Part shown: positions 36,295 through 46,087 of the stretch, piece by piece | Numbering within the stretch: the stretch's first letter is position 1 | How the letters are laid out: each line of letters begins with the position of its first letter | Made by a program: the position numbers and the translations under genes | Source: Pantoea sp. RIT-PI-b | GTDB taxonomy: Bacteria > Pseudomonadota > Gammaproteobacteria > Enterobacterales > Enterobacteriaceae | DNA length: 64,000 nt | NCBI RefSeq assembly: GCF_001187905.1 | Contig: NZ_LGIS01000017.1 | Coordinates: 1 to 64,000, forward strand | Direction: 5' to 3' | The notes under the pieces: generated by a model | Database searches by the model: none | The model's input: only the letters and a program-made list of their open reading frames with translations | What the model was told of the DNA's origin: nothing

Positions 36295-37587
36295 TTACCG
36301 CGCGGAACTGATGCGCCAGATAGTATTACCCGCATCATCGGCAATCAACACGCCGCCCTGGCGATCGGTAGCTAAACCGACCGGTAAACCACGCACCTGC
36401 TTCTGATCGTCGGTGAGGAAGCCCGTCACCACCGGCTGCGGCTGCCCCACCGGTTTACCGTTCTCGAATTTCACCCACACCACCTGATAACCATTAAGCG
36501 GCGTACGGTTCCAGCTACCATGCTCGCTGATAAACGCCCCGCCACGATACTGCGGCATGTTATCCGCGCCATAGAACAACAGGCCGAGCGGTGCGACATG
36601 CGAGCTCAGTGCGTAATCAGGCTTGATGGCCTTCTCCACCAAATCCGGCCTTTGTGGCTGGGCACGCTCATCCACGTGCTGACCATAATAGCTGTACGGC
36701 CAGCCGTAGAAGCCTTTGTCCTGCACCGAGGTCATGTAATCCGGAACCAGATCGGAACCAATCTCGTCACGCTCATTGACGATAGCCCACAGCTTGCCGC
36801 TCTGTGGCTCCCACTGTAAGCCGGTAGGATTGCGCAGGCCGCTGGCATAGATCCGGCTGGCACCGCTCGCCGCATCCACTTCCAGCACCGCCGCGCGGCG
36901 ATACTCTTCGCCAATGCCGTTTTCCGTTACGTTACTGTTGGATCCCACCCCAACATACAGCTTGCTGCCATCCGGGCTGGCGAGCAGTGATTTAGTCCAG
37001 GGATGGTTAATCGGACCACCCGGCAGTTCGGTGACTTCCACCGGCGGCGTGCGGATTTCGGTTTGCCCGGTTTCGTAAGGGAACTTCACCAGGCTATCGG
37101 CGTTCGCCACATACAAGGTATTCCCCACCAGCTGCATGCCAAACGGCGCCGTCAGGTTATCGATAAAGCGATGCTGCTCCCATTTGCCGTTAACGTTGCG
37201 CAGCAGCGTGATGCGATTGCCGCCCTCACCGCCTTTGCCTGAGGCTTTCTGCACAATGCCCATAATCAGCTGCTTCGGCGCGGTGGTCGGTTTCGGCATG
37301 CCATTGGATTCCGCTACCAGCACATCATTATTAGGCAGCACCAATACCTGACGTGGATGCTGCAGGTTTTCGGCGATCTTTTCGATCTTTAAACCCTCCG
37401 CCACTTTCGGCATTTCCCCGGTTTTCCACGGCGTGCCTTCCGGTACCTGCATCGGGGGCATAAAGAAGTTCTGCGCCTGCGGCAGCTCAGGATTGGGACC
37501 GATTTGCTTTTGCGGATCGATCAGCGCCCCGTCGTCACAGGCACTGAGCAGCATGGCGATCGCTACCGCACTAAGTAGGTGTTTCAT
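36295..37587 (-). CDS. PQQ-dependent sugar dehydrogenase, L-sorbosone dehydrogenase type, lipoprotein
   Basis: 430 residues. The signal ends in a lipobox (AMLLSAC, Cys16), so it is membrane-anchored, probably facing the periplasm. The body is a six-bladed propeller of the soluble glucose/sorbosone dehydrogenase group: LQHPRQVLVLPNNDVLVAES, ASGLRNPTGLQWEP, AIVNERDEIGSDLVPDY and FISEHGSWNRTPLNGY. These enzymes oxidise aldoses with PQQ and Ca. It overlaps the following DUF2231 gene in a four-base ATGA junction, and that membrane protein may be its electron partner (inference). Confidence 0.85.
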   Translation of the reverse strand: MKHLLSAVAIAMLLSACDDGALIDPQKQIGPNPELPQAQNFFMPPMQVPEGTPWKTGEMPKVAEGLKIEKIAENLQHPRQVLVLPNNDVLVAESNGMPKPTTAPKQLIMGIVQKASGKGGEGGNRITLLRNVNGKWEQHRFIDNLTAPFGMQLVGNTLYVANADSLVKFPYETGQTEIRTPPVEVTELPGGPINHPWTKSLLASPDGSKLYVGVGSNSNVTENGIGEEYRRAAVLEVDAASGASRIYASGLRNPTGLQWEPQSGKLWAIVNERDEIGSDLVPDYMTSVQDKGFYGWPYSYYGQHVDERAQPQRPDLVEKAIKPDYALSSHVAPLGLLFYGADNMPQYRGGAFISEHGSWNRTPLNGYQVVWVKFENGKPVGQPQPVVTGFLTDDQKQVRGLPVGLATDRQGGVLIADDAGNTIWRISSAR

Positions 37588-38006
37588 ACGCGACCTCCCT
37601 GTGTGCGACGTTCGCGCAGCACCAGCTGCACGTTGGCAATCAGCAGCAGCGCCACTACCAGCGTCGAGAGCGTCACGCCCATGGGCACCACCGCGTAGGC
37701 ATCACGGCTGTGAATAAAGGCGTTCACCACCGCCAACACCATTGCCAGCAGCGACAGCCAGAAGTGGGTTTTCTCATTTGGCCGGGCACCGCGAAATAAA
37801 TAAACCAGGCTAATTAAACGTGGCAGGATGGCCAGCACCAGACCAAGGGTAATCAGCCAACTGGCCGATTTGGTCCACATAATGACGAAGGTTTGCAGAT
37901 AGAGGATATCGAAAAACCAGGCGGCGACAAAAAAGCCCAGCGGCAGCGGTTCCAGCAGCGTATACAACGTCACGCCGAACACCGATCTTCCTGAGGTATG
38001 AAACAT
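37584..38006 (-). CDS. DUF2231 membrane protein
   Basis: 140 residues with four likely membrane helices. Opening LYTLLEPLPLGFFVAAWFFD is a DUF2231-type start, in which a proline-rich turn precedes the first helix. Family function is unknown, although members occur near redox enzymes. It is the first gene of a two-gene operon, with its stop overlapping the sorbosone dehydrogenase start. An electron-transfer role is plausible but no haem ligands are clear (His in NEKTHFW and FIHSRD). Confidence 0.75.
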   Translation of the reverse strand: MFHTSGRSVFGVTLYTLLEPLPLGFFVAAWFFDILYLQTFVIMWTKSASWLITLGLVLAILPRLISLVYLFRGARPNEKTHFWLSLLAMVLAVVNAFIHSRDAYAVVPMGVTLSTLVVALLLIANVQLVLRERRTQGGRV

Positions 38007-38137
38007 TACTCTCTCCCTTTTACCGAATTATCATCAGATGGCGCACGCGTTGCGCTTTTTGCAACAACGTGCCACCACCTGTGAAATATTAGTAAAGATA
38101 AACAGTAATGTTTAACACTTATCTAACTTGCTCAAAC

Positions 38138-39253
38138 TTATGACTTATCTGCCGGCAGGGTTACCCAATATCCCGGCTGATAAGGCAATGGCAGAAACTT
38201 CTGGTGGAACTCGCGGAAAGTGGCGTCCGGATCGAGATCGGCAAACAATTCGGGATGCAGCCACTTCGCCAGCGCCTGAATCGCCACAAACTGGTACGGG
38301 CTATCGTAGAACTGATGCCAGATTGCATGCGCATTGCCGTTATGGGCTACCGGCAGGGTTTTGAAGGCATCGCGCATCATCAGCAGTTGCAGCCGCGCAG
38401 TGGCTTCTTTCACATCCGCACCGGGACCGACACCCACCCATTTGCCGACGGTATTGTAGTTTTTCCAGTTGGCACCAGTCACCACCACCACATCCGGACG
38501 GCTGGCGATGATCTGTTCTGGATTGAGCGTGCCAAAGGTGCCCGGGATCAGATCTTTGGCGATATTGCGGCCGCCCGCAATTTCCACCATCTGACCAAAG
38601 TTCTCGTTGCCAAACGACATGCAGCACTCATCGCTGTAGCCGCCAGCGCGGTCAATCATCACTTTTGGGCGCGTGCCGCTAAAATTCTTCAGGCGATCGG
38701 TCACCTTTTCAATTTGTGCCCGGCGGAACGCCACAATCTCTTCGGCACGCTGCGGATTATTCACCAGCTCGCCCATGATGCGGATGCTTTGCTCAGCGTG
38801 TTCCATCGGCTTCTCACGGAAATCGATAAACACCACCGGCACGCCCACTGCCTGTAACTTCTCAATCAACTTGCCTTCATCGGTGGCCGCTTTGGATTCA
38901 AGGTTCATCAGCACTAAATCGGGCTTCAGCGTCAGCGCCTGCTCAACGTTGAAGGTGCCATCCTTCGCGCCGCCAAAGGTCGGCAACGTTTTAATCTGCG
39001 GATATTTCTTCTCATACGCCATGTAGCCGTCGTAATCCGCTTTATGAAAATCATCGCGCCAGCCGACCACGCGCTGGAACGGTGCGGCGGTATCAAAAGC
39101 GGCCAGCAGATACATCTGACGCCCTTCGCCCAAAATGATGCGTTTGGACTCCTCTTTGACCTCGACCTGACGTCCAGCGACATCCGTAATGATTTTTGCG
39201 GCAGCGTGATGCGTTACCGCCAGTAACCCCAGTGCAAACAGCCATATTTTCAT
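38138..39253 (-). CDS. periplasmic iron-siderophore/haem-type ABC binding protein
   Basis: 371 residues with signal peptide (MKIWLFALGLLAVTHHAAA). The class III binding-protein fold is seen in KIITDVAGRQVEVKEESKRI, GWRDDFHKADYDGYMAY, LKPDLVLMNLESKA and ASRPDVVVVTGANW. Two adjacent cysteines occur in YSDECCMSFG. It fits FecB/FepB-like or metal-chelate binders. A strong Fur box lies 13 bp upstream of the ATG. There are no permease or ATPase genes alongside, so it must share a transporter. The ribosome site is weak. Confidence 0.85.
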   Translation of the reverse strand: MKIWLFALGLLAVTHHAAAKIITDVAGRQVEVKEESKRIILGEGRQMYLLAAFDTAAPFQRVVGWRDDFHKADYDGYMAYEKKYPQIKTLPTFGGAKDGTFNVEQALTLKPDLVLMNLESKAATDEGKLIEKLQAVGVPVVFIDFREKPMEHAEQSIRIMGELVNNPQRAEEIVAFRRAQIEKVTDRLKNFSGTRPKVMIDRAGGYSDECCMSFGNENFGQMVEIAGGRNIAKDLIPGTFGTLNPEQIIASRPDVVVVTGANWKNYNTVGKWVGVGPGADVKEATARLQLLMMRDAFKTLPVAHNGNAHAIWHQFYDSPYQFVAIQALAKWLHPELFADLDPDATFREFHQKFLPLPYQPGYWVTLPADKS

Positions 39254-39265
39254 ATTACCGACCCA

Positions 39266-39284
39266 GAATGATAATGATTATTAT
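39266..39284. promoter_or_regulatory. Fur box
   Basis: GAATGATAATGATTATTAT contains GATAAT and GATTAT units and matches the Fur 19-mer well. Placed right before the binding-protein gene, it predicts iron repression. Confidence 0.85.
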
Positions 39285-39375
39285 TTAATTTTCGCGGCGT
39301 CACTATTACCTGGCTGACGGGAAATGAAAAGCCCCCAGCGACACATTTTTTTACATTCCGCCCAGCGCTTTTCAC

Positions 39376-39421
39376 TGTGCAATCGCTCACAAAACGCCAG
39401 TCATTCGTGAAAACGCTCACA
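39376..39421. promoter_or_regulatory. tandem CRP sites upstream of enolase-ABC operon
   Basis: TGTGCAATCGCTCACA (39376-39391) and CGTGAAAACGCTCACA (39406-39421), each one mismatch from TGTGA-N6-TCACA. They are 30 bp apart, about three helical turns, and about 160-200 bp upstream of the GTG start. Confidence 0.65.
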
Positions 39422-39577
39422 GCGAACCATGCAAATGCCCAATTTATCGCCGTTGTTTCCTGCGCTTTGGCTAATGCGTAAACAAAATGTGAACGCTAAA
39501 TTACAAAATGAAACGGCGTTTTATTTTTTATGTTAATGCCCATCGTGGGAGCGCCAAGCATGAACGGAGGAGTAACC

Positions 39578-40732
39578 GTGAAGATCAGTGCCATTGATGT
39601 GACCCTGTTTAGCTACCCTACCCGCCGCGTCTCGGACAGCGCCGGGCATTCGCATCCCGGCGCCGAGACCGATGCGCAAATGGCGCTGCTGACCCTGACC
39701 AGCGAGGATGGGGATTGCGGTTATGCCTTCGCACCGGCTGAGGTGATTCGTCCACACGTGGTAAACGCCTTCTTCCGCAAGGTGCTGATTGGGCAAAACG
39801 CCTTTGATCGTGAACGGCTGTGGCAGGATCTGGTGCACTGGCAGCGCGGTAGCGCCCACCAGCTCACCGAACGTGCGTTATCCGCCGTGGAACAGGCGCT
39901 ATGGGATTTGATTGGTCGCAAGCTCAAGCAGCCGGTGCACAAATTGCTTGGCGGCTATCGCGAGAAGATCCCGGCCTACGGCAGCACCATGTGTGGCGAT
40001 GAGCTGGAAGGCGGTTTATCGACGCCCGACGAATATGCCCAGTTTGCTGAAAAGCTGGTGGCACGCGGTTATCAGGCCATCAAACTGCACACCTGGATGC
40101 CACCCGTCTCGTTCGCCCCCAGCCCACAAATGGACATTAAAGCCTGCGCCGCGGTACGTGAAGCGGTCGGCCCGGACATCGCGCTGATGCTTGACGGCTA
40201 TCACTGGTACAGCCGCAGCGATGCGCTCACCATTGGTAAAGCGCTGGAAAAACTCAACTTCGCCTGGTTCGAAGAGCCGATGGAAGAGGAGAGCATGGCG
40301 TCTTATGCCTGGCTGGCGGAAAACCTCAGCATCGACGTACTGGGCCCGGAAAGCCTCGGCGGCAAACACCATAGCCGCGCCGATTGGGTGCGCGCCGGCG
40401 CGTGCGACATTCTGCGCGCCGGTGCCAACGGCGTCGGCGGTATTTCGGCCACTATGAAGGTCGCTAGCCTGGCCGAAGCCTTCGGCATGGATTGCGAAGT
40501 GCACGGCAATGGCGCGGCCAGCATCGCGGTGGTCGGTGCCATCCGCAACTGTCGCTGGTACGAGCGCGGCCTGCTGCACCCATTCCTCGATTATGAACAG
40601 CCGCCGGCCTATCTCAACGCGCTGGTCGATCCGATGGATGCCGAGGGTTTCGTGCATCTGCCCACGCGACCGGGACTCGGTGAGGACATCAATTTCTCGT
40701 GGATTGAGACACACACGCTAAATCGCTGGTAA
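39578..40732 (+). CDS. enolase-superfamily protein, mandelate racemase subgroup
   Basis: 384 residues from GTG with GGAGG close upstream. The N-terminal capping domain contains SAGHSHPGAETDAQMALLTL. The barrel has the base YQAIKLHTW (Lys-Leu-His), metal ligands LMLDGYHWY, WFEEPMEEE and GPESLGG, and the second base in CEVHGNGAAS. Catalytic residues are thus intact. The family dehydrates or racemises sugar acids and related compounds. It heads an operon with an oligopeptide-type ABC importer, so it should act on the imported compound. The reaction cannot be named. Confidence 0.8.
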   Translation: MKISAIDVTLFSYPTRRVSDSAGHSHPGAETDAQMALLTLTSEDGDCGYAFAPAEVIRPHVVNAFFRKVLIGQNAFDRERLWQDLVHWQRGSAHQLTERALSAVEQALWDLIGRKLKQPVHKLLGGYREKIPAYGSTMCGDELEGGLSTPDEYAQFAEKLVARGYQAIKLHTWMPPVSFAPSPQMDIKACAAVREAVGPDIALMLDGYHWYSRSDALTIGKALEKLNFAWFEEPMEEESMASYAWLAENLSIDVLGPESLGGKHHSRADWVRAGACDILRAGANGVGGISATMKVASLAEAFGMDCEVHGNGAASIAVVGAIRNCRWYERGLLHPFLDYEQPPAYLNALVDPMDAEGFVHLPTRPGLGEDINFSWIETHTLNRW

Positions 40733-40792
40733 GCGCCTGACACAAGCAGTACGGCAAAAAACTATAAACCTCTGACCTGCTGGACTTTGCTT

Positions 40793-42424
40793 ATGAACGT
40801 AGTGAACCGATGCAGAGCGTGGTGCGCCGCGCTGCTGCTGCTCACCTGTAGCCCGTCGCTGCTGGCCGCCACGCCAGACGACCAGCTGATTGTGGGCATG
40901 AACATGAATAATCTCCTCACTCTCGATCCCGCAGCCATGACCGGCAACGAAGTGGTCGGCATTGTGGTCAATCTCTATGACGGTTTGGTTGAGTTAGATC
41001 CGCAACAGCTCACCAACGTGCGCCCGGCGCTGGCGGAACGTTGGGAGATCAGCCCCGACAATCGTCAGCTCACCTTCCATTTGCGTGACAATGTCACCTT
41101 CCACTCCGGCAATGCGTTGAGCAGCGCCGATGTGATTTGGTCGATGCGCCGCGTGCTACACCTCAATCTGGCGCAGGCGTCGGTGTGGAAATCTTACGGC
41201 TTCAGCAAAGAGAACGTCGACCAGATGATCAGCGCGCCGGATGCGCGCACGGTAGTGATTCGCTTGCCTAAGCCTAACGATCCCAAACTGGTGCTCTATT
41301 CGCTGGCGGCGCTCGGCAGCATGGTGGTGCTTGATAGCAAAACCGTGCAGGCGCAGGCGGTAAATAACGATTGGGGCAATCGCTGGCTCACCACCCATGA
41401 AGCAGGGTCAGGACCGTTTCGTCTGGACGTGTGGCAAGCCAAAGATGTGCTGCGCATCAGCCGCGATCCCCACTATTGGCGCGGTGCACCCAAGCTGCAG
41501 CGCGTAGTGTTCCGTCATCTGCAGGAGTCGCAAACTCTGCGCCTGATGATGGAGAAAGGCGACCTTGATATCGCCAGCAACATGGCGATTCCCGATGTGA
41601 AGGCGTTGCGTCACGATCCCGACCTCTCCGTTGATGCCGTGCAAAAAGGCACGATTTATTACCTGGCAATGAGCATGAAGGACGATCACTTCGCCAATCC
41701 GCAAGTGCGCGAAGCGTTACGCTATCTGGTGGATTATCAGGGCATCAACAAAACGCTGATGGCCGGTTACGGCACGCTGCACCAGCGTCCGATTCAATCC
41801 GGCATGCCGGCGACGCTGCCCGATCCGGGTTACAAGCTCGATGTGCCGCGTGCCAAAGCGCTGCTGGCGGCTGCAGGTTATCCCAACGGTTTTGATACCA
41901 CACTGCGCGTGCTGGCCGATCAGCCGTTCCTCAATGTCGCCATCGCCATTCAATCCACGCTGATGCAGGGCGGCATTCGCGCCAAAATTATTACCGGCAC
42001 CGGCAACCAGATTTATGGTGCGATGCGCGATCGCCAGTTCAATTTGCTGGTGGGACGCGGCGGTAGCGGTGTGGAGCCCCATCCGCACTCCAGCCTGCGC
42101 GCGCTGGTTTACAACCCCAACAATGCCGACAGCGCGCGTCTCACCAATTTTCAGGGCTGGCGCACTGGCTTTTATGATGCGCAGCTGAACAGCATGATCG
42201 ACAAAGCGCTGCTGGAGCGCGATGCCAAACAGCAGCAGCAGGATTACTTTGCCATCCAGCAACGTTACGACCAGCTGATTCCGGCGCTGATGCCGATTTC
42301 GCAAATGACCGATTCGGTGGTGGTGAACAATCGGGTGCAGGATTACGTGCCGCATCCGTCGGCTACCACTTTCCTGCGCGACGTGTGGAAAACGCCAGAT
42401 AGCCTGGCAGGAGGTACGCAATGA
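40793..42424 (+). CDS. ABC substrate-binding protein, oligopeptide (DppA/OppA) family
   Basis: 543 residues from the ATG at 40793. The signal peptide ends SPSLLAATPD. The mature part follows the class II peptide/nickel-binding pattern: VGIVVNLYDGLVELDPQQL, LAERWEISPDNRQLTFHLRD, and DVIWSMRRVLHL. Members bind di- or oligopeptides, opines, glutathione, nickel chelates or sugars. It overlaps the first permease gene by four bases. With the enolase-superfamily enzyme it is more likely to carry a modified acid or conjugate than simple peptides (inference). Confidence 0.85.
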   Translation: MNVVNRCRAWCAALLLLTCSPSLLAATPDDQLIVGMNMNNLLTLDPAAMTGNEVVGIVVNLYDGLVELDPQQLTNVRPALAERWEISPDNRQLTFHLRDNVTFHSGNALSSADVIWSMRRVLHLNLAQASVWKSYGFSKENVDQMISAPDARTVVIRLPKPNDPKLVLYSLAALGSMVVLDSKTVQAQAVNNDWGNRWLTTHEAGSGPFRLDVWQAKDVLRISRDPHYWRGAPKLQRVVFRHLQESQTLRLMMEKGDLDIASNMAIPDVKALRHDPDLSVDAVQKGTIYYLAMSMKDDHFANPQVREALRYLVDYQGINKTLMAGYGTLHQRPIQSGMPATLPDPGYKLDVPRAKALLAAAGYPNGFDTTLRVLADQPFLNVAIAIQSTLMQGGIRAKIITGTGNQIYGAMRDRQFNLLVGRGGSGVEPHPHSSLRALVYNPNNADSARLTNFQGWRTGFYDAQLNSMIDKALLERDAKQQQQDYFAIQQRYDQLIPALMPISQMTDSVVVNNRVQDYVPHPSATTFLRDVWKTPDSLAGGTQ

Positions 42425-43446
42425 AGCTAAGCAAAAGTCACTGGCGTCGTCTGCGCAGCCGCACGTTGCAGGTGGCGATCACCCTGTTTGGCCTGCTGCT
42501 GCTGACCTTCTTTATTGGTCGCGTGATGCCGCTCGACCCGGTGCTGGCGATTGTCGGGCCGGATGCTGACCACAATACCTACCAGCAGGTTTATCATCAG
42601 CTGGGCTTTGATAAACCGCTGTGGGTGCAGTTTGGCATCTATCTGCAGGGCTTGCTGCACGGCAATCTCGGGCTGGCGCTGCTCACCGGACAACCGGTCA
42701 TACACGATATCCTGCGCGTCTTCCCGGCCACGGTGGAACTGGCGACGCTGGCGATTGTGATTGGCACCGGGCTCGGCGTTCCGCTCGGCGTGTGGGCCGC
42801 CGCCCGTCGCAACAGCCTGATTGATTATCTGGTGCGCATCATCAGTCTGGCGGGCTATTCCACCCCCATCTTCTGGGTCGGCATGGTCGGCCTGCTGCTG
42901 TTTTATGCCCATCTCGGCTGGGTGGGTGGCGCGGGTCGCGTTGACTTCAGCCTTGATGGCATTGTGCCGCGCCGCACCGGTTTCCTGCTGATTGATGCGT
43001 TGCTGGTAGGCAACTTCACGGTGTTCAGCAATGCGCTTAACCACCTGATTCTGCCCGCTTCCCTGCTCGGCTTTCACTCGCTGGCTTACATCAGCCGCAT
43101 GACGCGCAGCTTCATGCTGGCGCAGCTGTCGCAGGAGTTCATTCTGACGGCGCGGGTAAAAGGCCTTAGCGAGTGGCAAGTGATTTGGCAGCACGCATTC
43201 CGCAATATTCTGGTGCAGCTGCTGACGGTGGTGGCGCTGGCCTACGGCTCGCTGCTGGAAGGCGCGGTGCTAATCGAAACCGTCTTCTCGTGGCCCGGTT
43301 TTGGTTCTTATCTCACCGGCAGCCTGATGCTCGGCGATATGAATGCGGTGATGGGCTGCGTATTGGTAGTCGGCCTGATTTTCGTGCTGCTTAACCTGCT
43401 CTCTGACCTGCTTTATCAGGTGTTCGATCCGAGGACCAAAGTATGA
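42421..43446 (+). CDS. ABC transporter permease, DppB type
   Basis: 341 residues with six membrane helices. The N-terminal segment has the DppB/OppB-type VITLFGLLLLTFFIGRVMP and YHQLGFDKPLWVQF. The EAA loop reads TARVKGLSEWQVIWQHAFRN, which contacts the ATPases. Four-base overlaps join it to the binding protein and to the second permease, so all are one transcript. Confidence 0.9.
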   Translation: MKLSKSHWRRLRSRTLQVAITLFGLLLLTFFIGRVMPLDPVLAIVGPDADHNTYQQVYHQLGFDKPLWVQFGIYLQGLLHGNLGLALLTGQPVIHDILRVFPATVELATLAIVIGTGLGVPLGVWAAARRNSLIDYLVRIISLAGYSTPIFWVGMVGLLLFYAHLGWVGGAGRVDFSLDGIVPRRTGFLLIDALLVGNFTVFSNALNHLILPASLLGFHSLAYISRMTRSFMLAQLSQEFILTARVKGLSEWQVIWQHAFRNILVQLLTVVALAYGSLLEGAVLIETVFSWPGFGSYLTGSLMLGDMNAVMGCVLVVGLIFVLLNLLSDLLYQVFDPRTKV

Positions 43447-44348
43447 CGATTTCTCTCGATACGCCGTTAGCCAGCCAGACGCGCGAACGGCTGGCGCGCT
43501 GTCGCCGCACCGGCGCGCGCATTGGCCATTTTCTCTGGCAAATGGCGCGCAACCCGTTAACCGCGATTGGCGGCGGGATTATCCTGCTGCTGCTGGTGGT
43601 GGCGCTGTTTGCACCGTGGATTGCGCCCTATCACCCGCTGATTCAGGACCTCAACAATGCGCTGACGCCGCCGAATGCGCAGCACTGGTTTGGTACCGAT
43701 GAGTTTGGTCGCGATATCTTCAGCCGCCTCGTCTGGGGCGCGCGCATCACGCTGTATATCGTGCTGCTGGTGTCAGTCACCGTTGGCCCGCTGGGCCTGC
43801 TGCTCGGCGTCACCGCCGGTTATTTCGGCGGCAAAGTAGATAGCGTATTGATGCGCGTCACCGACATCTTCATCTCCTTCCCGAGTCTGGTGCTGGCGCT
43901 GGCGTTTGTCGCCGCGCTCGGTCCGGGACTGGAGCATGTGGTGATTGCCATCACGCTCACCGCCTGGCCGCCGATTGCCCGTCTGGCGCGTGCTGAAGCG
44001 CTGTCGCTGCGCCAGGCCGATTTTGTTTCGGCGGTGCGCTTACAGGGTGCCTCTTCACTGCGCATTTTGTGGAAACACATCGTGCCGCTGTGCCTGCCGT
44101 CGGTGATCATCCGCATCACCATGAATATGGCCGGCATCATTCTCACTGCGGCCGGACTGGGTTTTCTCGGATTGGGCGCGCAGCCGCCGGATCCTGAATG
44201 GGGCGCGATGATCGCCAGCGGCCGTACCTATATGCTCGAATGTTGGTGGGTGGTAACGGTGCCGGGTCTGGCAATTCTGATCAACAGCTTAGCGTTCAAC
44301 TTCTTAGGAGATGGCTTACGTGACATCCTCGATCCCCGCAGCGAATAG
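43443..44348 (+). CDS. ABC transporter permease, DppC type
   Basis: 301 residues with six helices. [22 protein letters not shown] is the DppC/OppC signature, and the EAA loop is [20 protein letters not shown]. It forms the heterodimeric channel with the DppB-type protein. Its 3' end overlaps the following ATPase start region by 29 bp if GTG 44320 is used. Confidence 0.9.
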   Translation: MTISLDTPLASQTRERLARCRRTGARIGHFLWQMARNPLTAIGGGIILLLLVVALFAPWIAPYHPLIQDLNNALTPPNAQHWFGTDEFGRDIFSRLVWGARITLYIVLLVSVTVGPLGLLLGVTAGYFGGKVDSVLMRVTDIFISFPSLVLALAFVAALGPGLEHVVIAITLTAWPPIARLARAEALSLRQADFVSAVRLQGASSLRILWKHIVPLCLPSVIIRITMNMAGIILTAAGLGFLGLGAQPPDPEWGAMIASGRTYMLECWWVVTVPGLAILINSLAFNFLGDGLRDILDPRSE

Positions 44349-45186
44349 CGCTGCACCATTGCTCGACGTACAGGATTTACAGGTCAATTTCGTCAATGGT
44401 CGCCTCGTCACACCCGCGGTGCGCGGCATCTCCTTCCAGTTAGGCAAAGAGAAACTGGCGATTGTCGGCGAATCCGGCTCCGGCAAATCCACCGTAGGTC
44501 GTGCGCTACTGCAACTGCATCCGCGCAGCGCACAAGTCACCGCACAGCGTATGCAGTTTGGCGAGATTGATCTGCTGCGCGCCACGCCCGCGCAGATGCG
44601 CGCCATTCGCGGTAAACGCATTTCAATGATTATGCAGGATCCGAAATACTCGCTAAATCCGGTGGTGCGGGTTGGTGAGCAGATAGCCGAAGCCTGGCGC
44701 AGCCATCATCCTGGACAGCGCGAAGTGGCGCGTCAGCGAGCGATGGAGATGCTTGAGGTGGTGCAGGTGCGCGATCCCGGGCGTATTTATCAGTGTTATC
44801 CGCACGAAATTTCTGGCGGTCAGGGCCAGCGCGTGATGATCGCCATGATGCTGATTACCGATCCCGAGTTGCTGATTGCCGATGAACCCACCTCGGCGCT
44901 GGACGTTTCAGTGCGCCTGCAGGTGCTGGCGCTGCTGGATGATTTGGTGAAACAGCGCGGGCTGGGGCTGATCTTTATCAGCCACGACATCAATCTGGTG
45001 CGGCGCTTCTGCGATCGCGTGCTGGTGATGTATGCCGGGCGCGTGGTGGAGTCGCTGGCCGCCAGCGAACTCGATCGCGCACAGCATCCCTATACGCAAG
45101 GCTTACTGGCCGCGCTGCCGGATATGGATCAGCGTCGCGCACGGCTGCCGGTGCTGCAACGTCAGGCCAGCTGGCTGCAACCTTAA
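44320..45186 (+). CDS. ABC transporter ATPase, DppD type
   Basis: 288 residues from the GTG at 44320, which has AGGAG nine bases upstream; the ATG at 44311 directly abuts that AGGAG and is less likely. Walker [11 protein letters not shown]-loop [11 protein letters not shown], signature ISGGQGQRV and Walker [13 protein letters not shown] are complete, with the switch His in FISHDINL. It energises import with its DppF-type partner. The usual C-terminal oligopeptide-transporter Cys cluster is shortened. Confidence 0.9.
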   Translation: MTSSIPAANSAAPLLDVQDLQVNFVNGRLVTPAVRGISFQLGKEKLAIVGESGSGKSTVGRALLQLHPRSAQVTAQRMQFGEIDLLRATPAQMRAIRGKRISMIMQDPKYSLNPVVRVGEQIAEAWRSHHPGQREVARQRAMEMLEVVQVRDPGRIYQCYPHEISGGQGQRVMIAMMLITDPELLIADEPTSALDVSVRLQVLALLDDLVKQRGLGLIFISHDINLVRRFCDRVLVMYAGRVVESLAASELDRAQHPYTQGLLAALPDMDQRRARLPVLQRQASWLQP

Positions 45187-45195
45187 GGAGCAACG

Positions 45196-45960
45196 ATGAA
45201 CGAGATGATCCGCGTCAGTAATCTCAACCTCAGTTTTGGCGAGGAGGAGCGCTGTAATCAGGTATTGTTTGACGTCAATTTATCGATTCGCCAGGGCGAG
45301 ATTTTTGGTCTGGTCGGCGAGTCGGGATCGGGCAAAACCACGGTGCTGAAATGCCTGGCCGGGCTGTTTACCCACTGGCAGGGCGAGCTGGCGATTGACG
45401 GCGTCGCGCTGGAGCATCGCATCGCCCGCGAGCGTTGCCGCAGCGTGCAGATGGTGTTTCAGGATCCTTACGGATCGCTCCATCCGCGCCACACTATCGG
45501 CGATATTCTTGAGGAGCCGCTGCAGATTCACGGTATCGGACAGCGCCAGCAACGGGTGATCGCGATGCTGGAAAAAGTGGGCCTCAATCGCGCGTGGCAA
45601 ACACGCTATCCGCATCAGCTCTCCGGCGGTCAGCGACAGCGCGTCGCCATTGCTCGTGCGCTGATCCTTGAGCCGCGCGTATTGCTGCTGGATGAACCGA
45701 CGTCAGCGCTGGATGTATCGGTGCAGGCGGAGATCCTCAACCTGCTCAGCGACTTGCAGCAGCAGGAGAAGCTGACCTATTTGATGGTCACGCACGATCT
45801 CGGCGTGGTGGCGCATCTGTGCCATCGCGTGGCGGTCATGCAGCATGGCAAAGTGCTGGAGACACTGGATGTCGATGCGCTGGTAAACAACCGCGCGCAA
45901 GTGGCCTATACGCAGATGCTGGTCGATGCGAGTCGGCAGGATAATGGGGTTTTGGCGTAG
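45196..45960 (+). CDS. ABC transporter ATPase, DppF type
   Basis: 254 residues. Walker A is GESGSGKTT, signature LSGGQRQRV, Walker [12 protein letters not shown], switch MVTHDLGVV. Shorter than E. coli DppF (334), lacking most of the C-terminal regulatory extension. A GGAG site precedes the ATG. It ends the six-gene operon that begins with the enolase-superfamily gene, and a GTAGGG-type repeat follows it. Confidence 0.9.
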   Translation: MNEMIRVSNLNLSFGEEERCNQVLFDVNLSIRQGEIFGLVGESGSGKTTVLKCLAGLFTHWQGELAIDGVALEHRIARERCRSVQMVFQDPYGSLHPRHTIGDILEEPLQIHGIGQRQQRVIAMLEKVGLNRAWQTRYPHQLSGGQRQRVAIARALILEPRVLLLDEPTSALDVSVQAEILNLLSDLQQQEKLTYLMVTHDLGVVAHLCHRVAVMQHGKVLETLDVDALVNNRAQVAYTQMLVDASRQDNGVLA

Positions 45961-45970
45961 GTTCGCCATT

Positions 45971-46008
45971 GATGGTGAGCAGGTGCGCATCAATGCGCAC
46001 CCTACGAA
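45971..46008. repeat. GTAGGG-type intergenic hairpin repeat, copy 1
   Basis: A 38-bp element containing AGGTGCGCATCAATGCGCAC and ending CCTACGAA. A second copy in inverted orientation, with two differences, is at 63166-63203. Confidence 0.75.
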
Positions 46009-46011
46009 CAA

Positions 46012-46060
46012 ATTACTGCGTCAGTTCACGCACAAAGCGCGCAATTTCCTCACTCTGACC
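46012..46060 (-). pseudogene. duplicated 3' end of the RpiB-family gene
   Basis: 49 bp identical but for one base to 47291-47339, the 3' end of the RpiB-family gene. On the minus strand it still reads GQSEEIARFVRELTQ and stop. The match weakens upstream (NEKGQS against FEHGQS), so it looks like the end of a slightly different allele. The Fic gene lies between the two copies. Confidence 0.8.
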
Positions 46061-46087
46061 CTTTTCATTAACACGCCGCTGCAATTA

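Noticed and set aside
42427-43194. 255-codon minus-strand ORF opposite the permease gene
   Set aside because: A shadow of the DppB-type gene; the forward frame has clear membrane helices and the EAA loop.
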